A stretch of DNA of 64,000 bases from assembly GCF_011059135.1 (NCBI RefSeq), contig NZ_JAALGD010000005.1:15629-79628 (forward strand), read 5' to 3'. The position numbers were made by a program, and so were the translations under genes. The DNA is from Brevibacillus sp. SYP-B805. GTDB taxonomy: Bacteria > Bacillota > Bacilli > Brevibacillales > Brevibacillaceae. Of the stretch, positions 63,963 through 64,000 are shown piece by piece (position 1 is the first letter of the stretch; the number at the start of each line of letters is the position of its first letter). Under the pieces are notes generated by a model, which saw nothing but the letters and a program-made list of their open reading frames with translations, was not told the DNA's origin and ran no database searches.

Positions 63963-64000
63963 ATGTCGGTGTTGACGCTTTACTCAAGGGGATGGCGGCG
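63963..64000 (+). CDS. Start of a gene cut by the window edge
   Basis: An ATG at 63963 follows GGGGGAG at a good distance, and TATACT lies at 63915-63920. Only thirteen codons are visible (MSVLTLYSRGWRR), so no function can be given. Confidence 0.5.
   Translation, partial: MSVLTLYSRGWR

Overview
The window reads as a chromosomal segment of a moderately GC-rich endospore-forming Firmicute, most like Brevibacillus/Aneurinibacillus or a close relative in Bacillales. The basis is gene order and family content: a tRNA-Arg, rpoN, a glutaredoxin-like gene, cggR and the complete lower glycolysis operon (gap-pgk-tpiA-gpmI-eno), followed later by secG-rnr-smpB-ssrA. Ribosome binding sites are strong AGGAGG types and promoters are sigma-A like. 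The genus is an inference, because no 16S rRNA gene is present.

Layout. 1-490: tandem 209-bp repeats that each carry the 3' end of a tRNA-Arg(CCG) gene, then the intact tRNA on the minus strand. 643-10977: rpoN, a thioredoxin-fold protein, a CggR operator, cggR, an unexpected NhaC-type antiporter, and gap-pgk-tpiA-gpmI-eno. 11031-15180: a divergent, Fur-controlled ferric-siderophore ABC importer. 15193-17208: FetAB-type exporter and a membrane cytochrome c. 17324-21293: secG, rnr, smpB and tmRNA (ssrA). 21294-33702: an accessory island at the ssrA 3' end, with several degenerate copies of that end, a broken gene, a HepT/MntA (HEPN-MNT) toxin-antitoxin pair, a zinc-ribbon transposase, and a complete Wadjet-type SMC anti-plasmid system (jetABCD). 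A fifth gene, for a MazF/PemK-fold protein, is coupled to jetD. 33869-37976: a von Willebrand lipoprotein, a putative PD-(D/E)XK protein, a luciferase-like oxidoreductase and a short flavoprotein. 38035-40206: a polar amino acid ABC importer. 40606-42749: a c-di-GMP operon (EAL enzyme, small unknown protein, CBS-GGDEF enzyme) behind a c-di-GMP-I riboswitch and terminator. 42888-48581: RDD protein, hydrolase/Lrp pair, TPR protein, nitroreductase, and a Fur-boxed FTR1-type iron permease with lipoprotein. 48793-64000: mostly single genes, including a MocR-type regulator lacking the PLP lysine, a BusR-like (GntR plus RCK_C) regulator next to a DapB-like gene with a perfect operator-like palindrome, a YfbK-like lipoprotein, aldehyde dehydrogenase, a GH18-like protein, two efflux transporters and an SDR.

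Themes. Iron is handled at three loci (siderophore importer, FetAB-like exporter, FTR1-type permease), two of which carry clear Fur boxes. Cyclic dinucleotide signalling appears through the riboswitch operon and the BusR-like regulator. The least explained parts are the defence island at ssrA with the extra MazF-like gene, the analogous RNA-gene 3'-end repeat arrays at tRNA-Arg and ssrA, and a dispersed palindromic element found at the 3' ends of three minus-strand genes.
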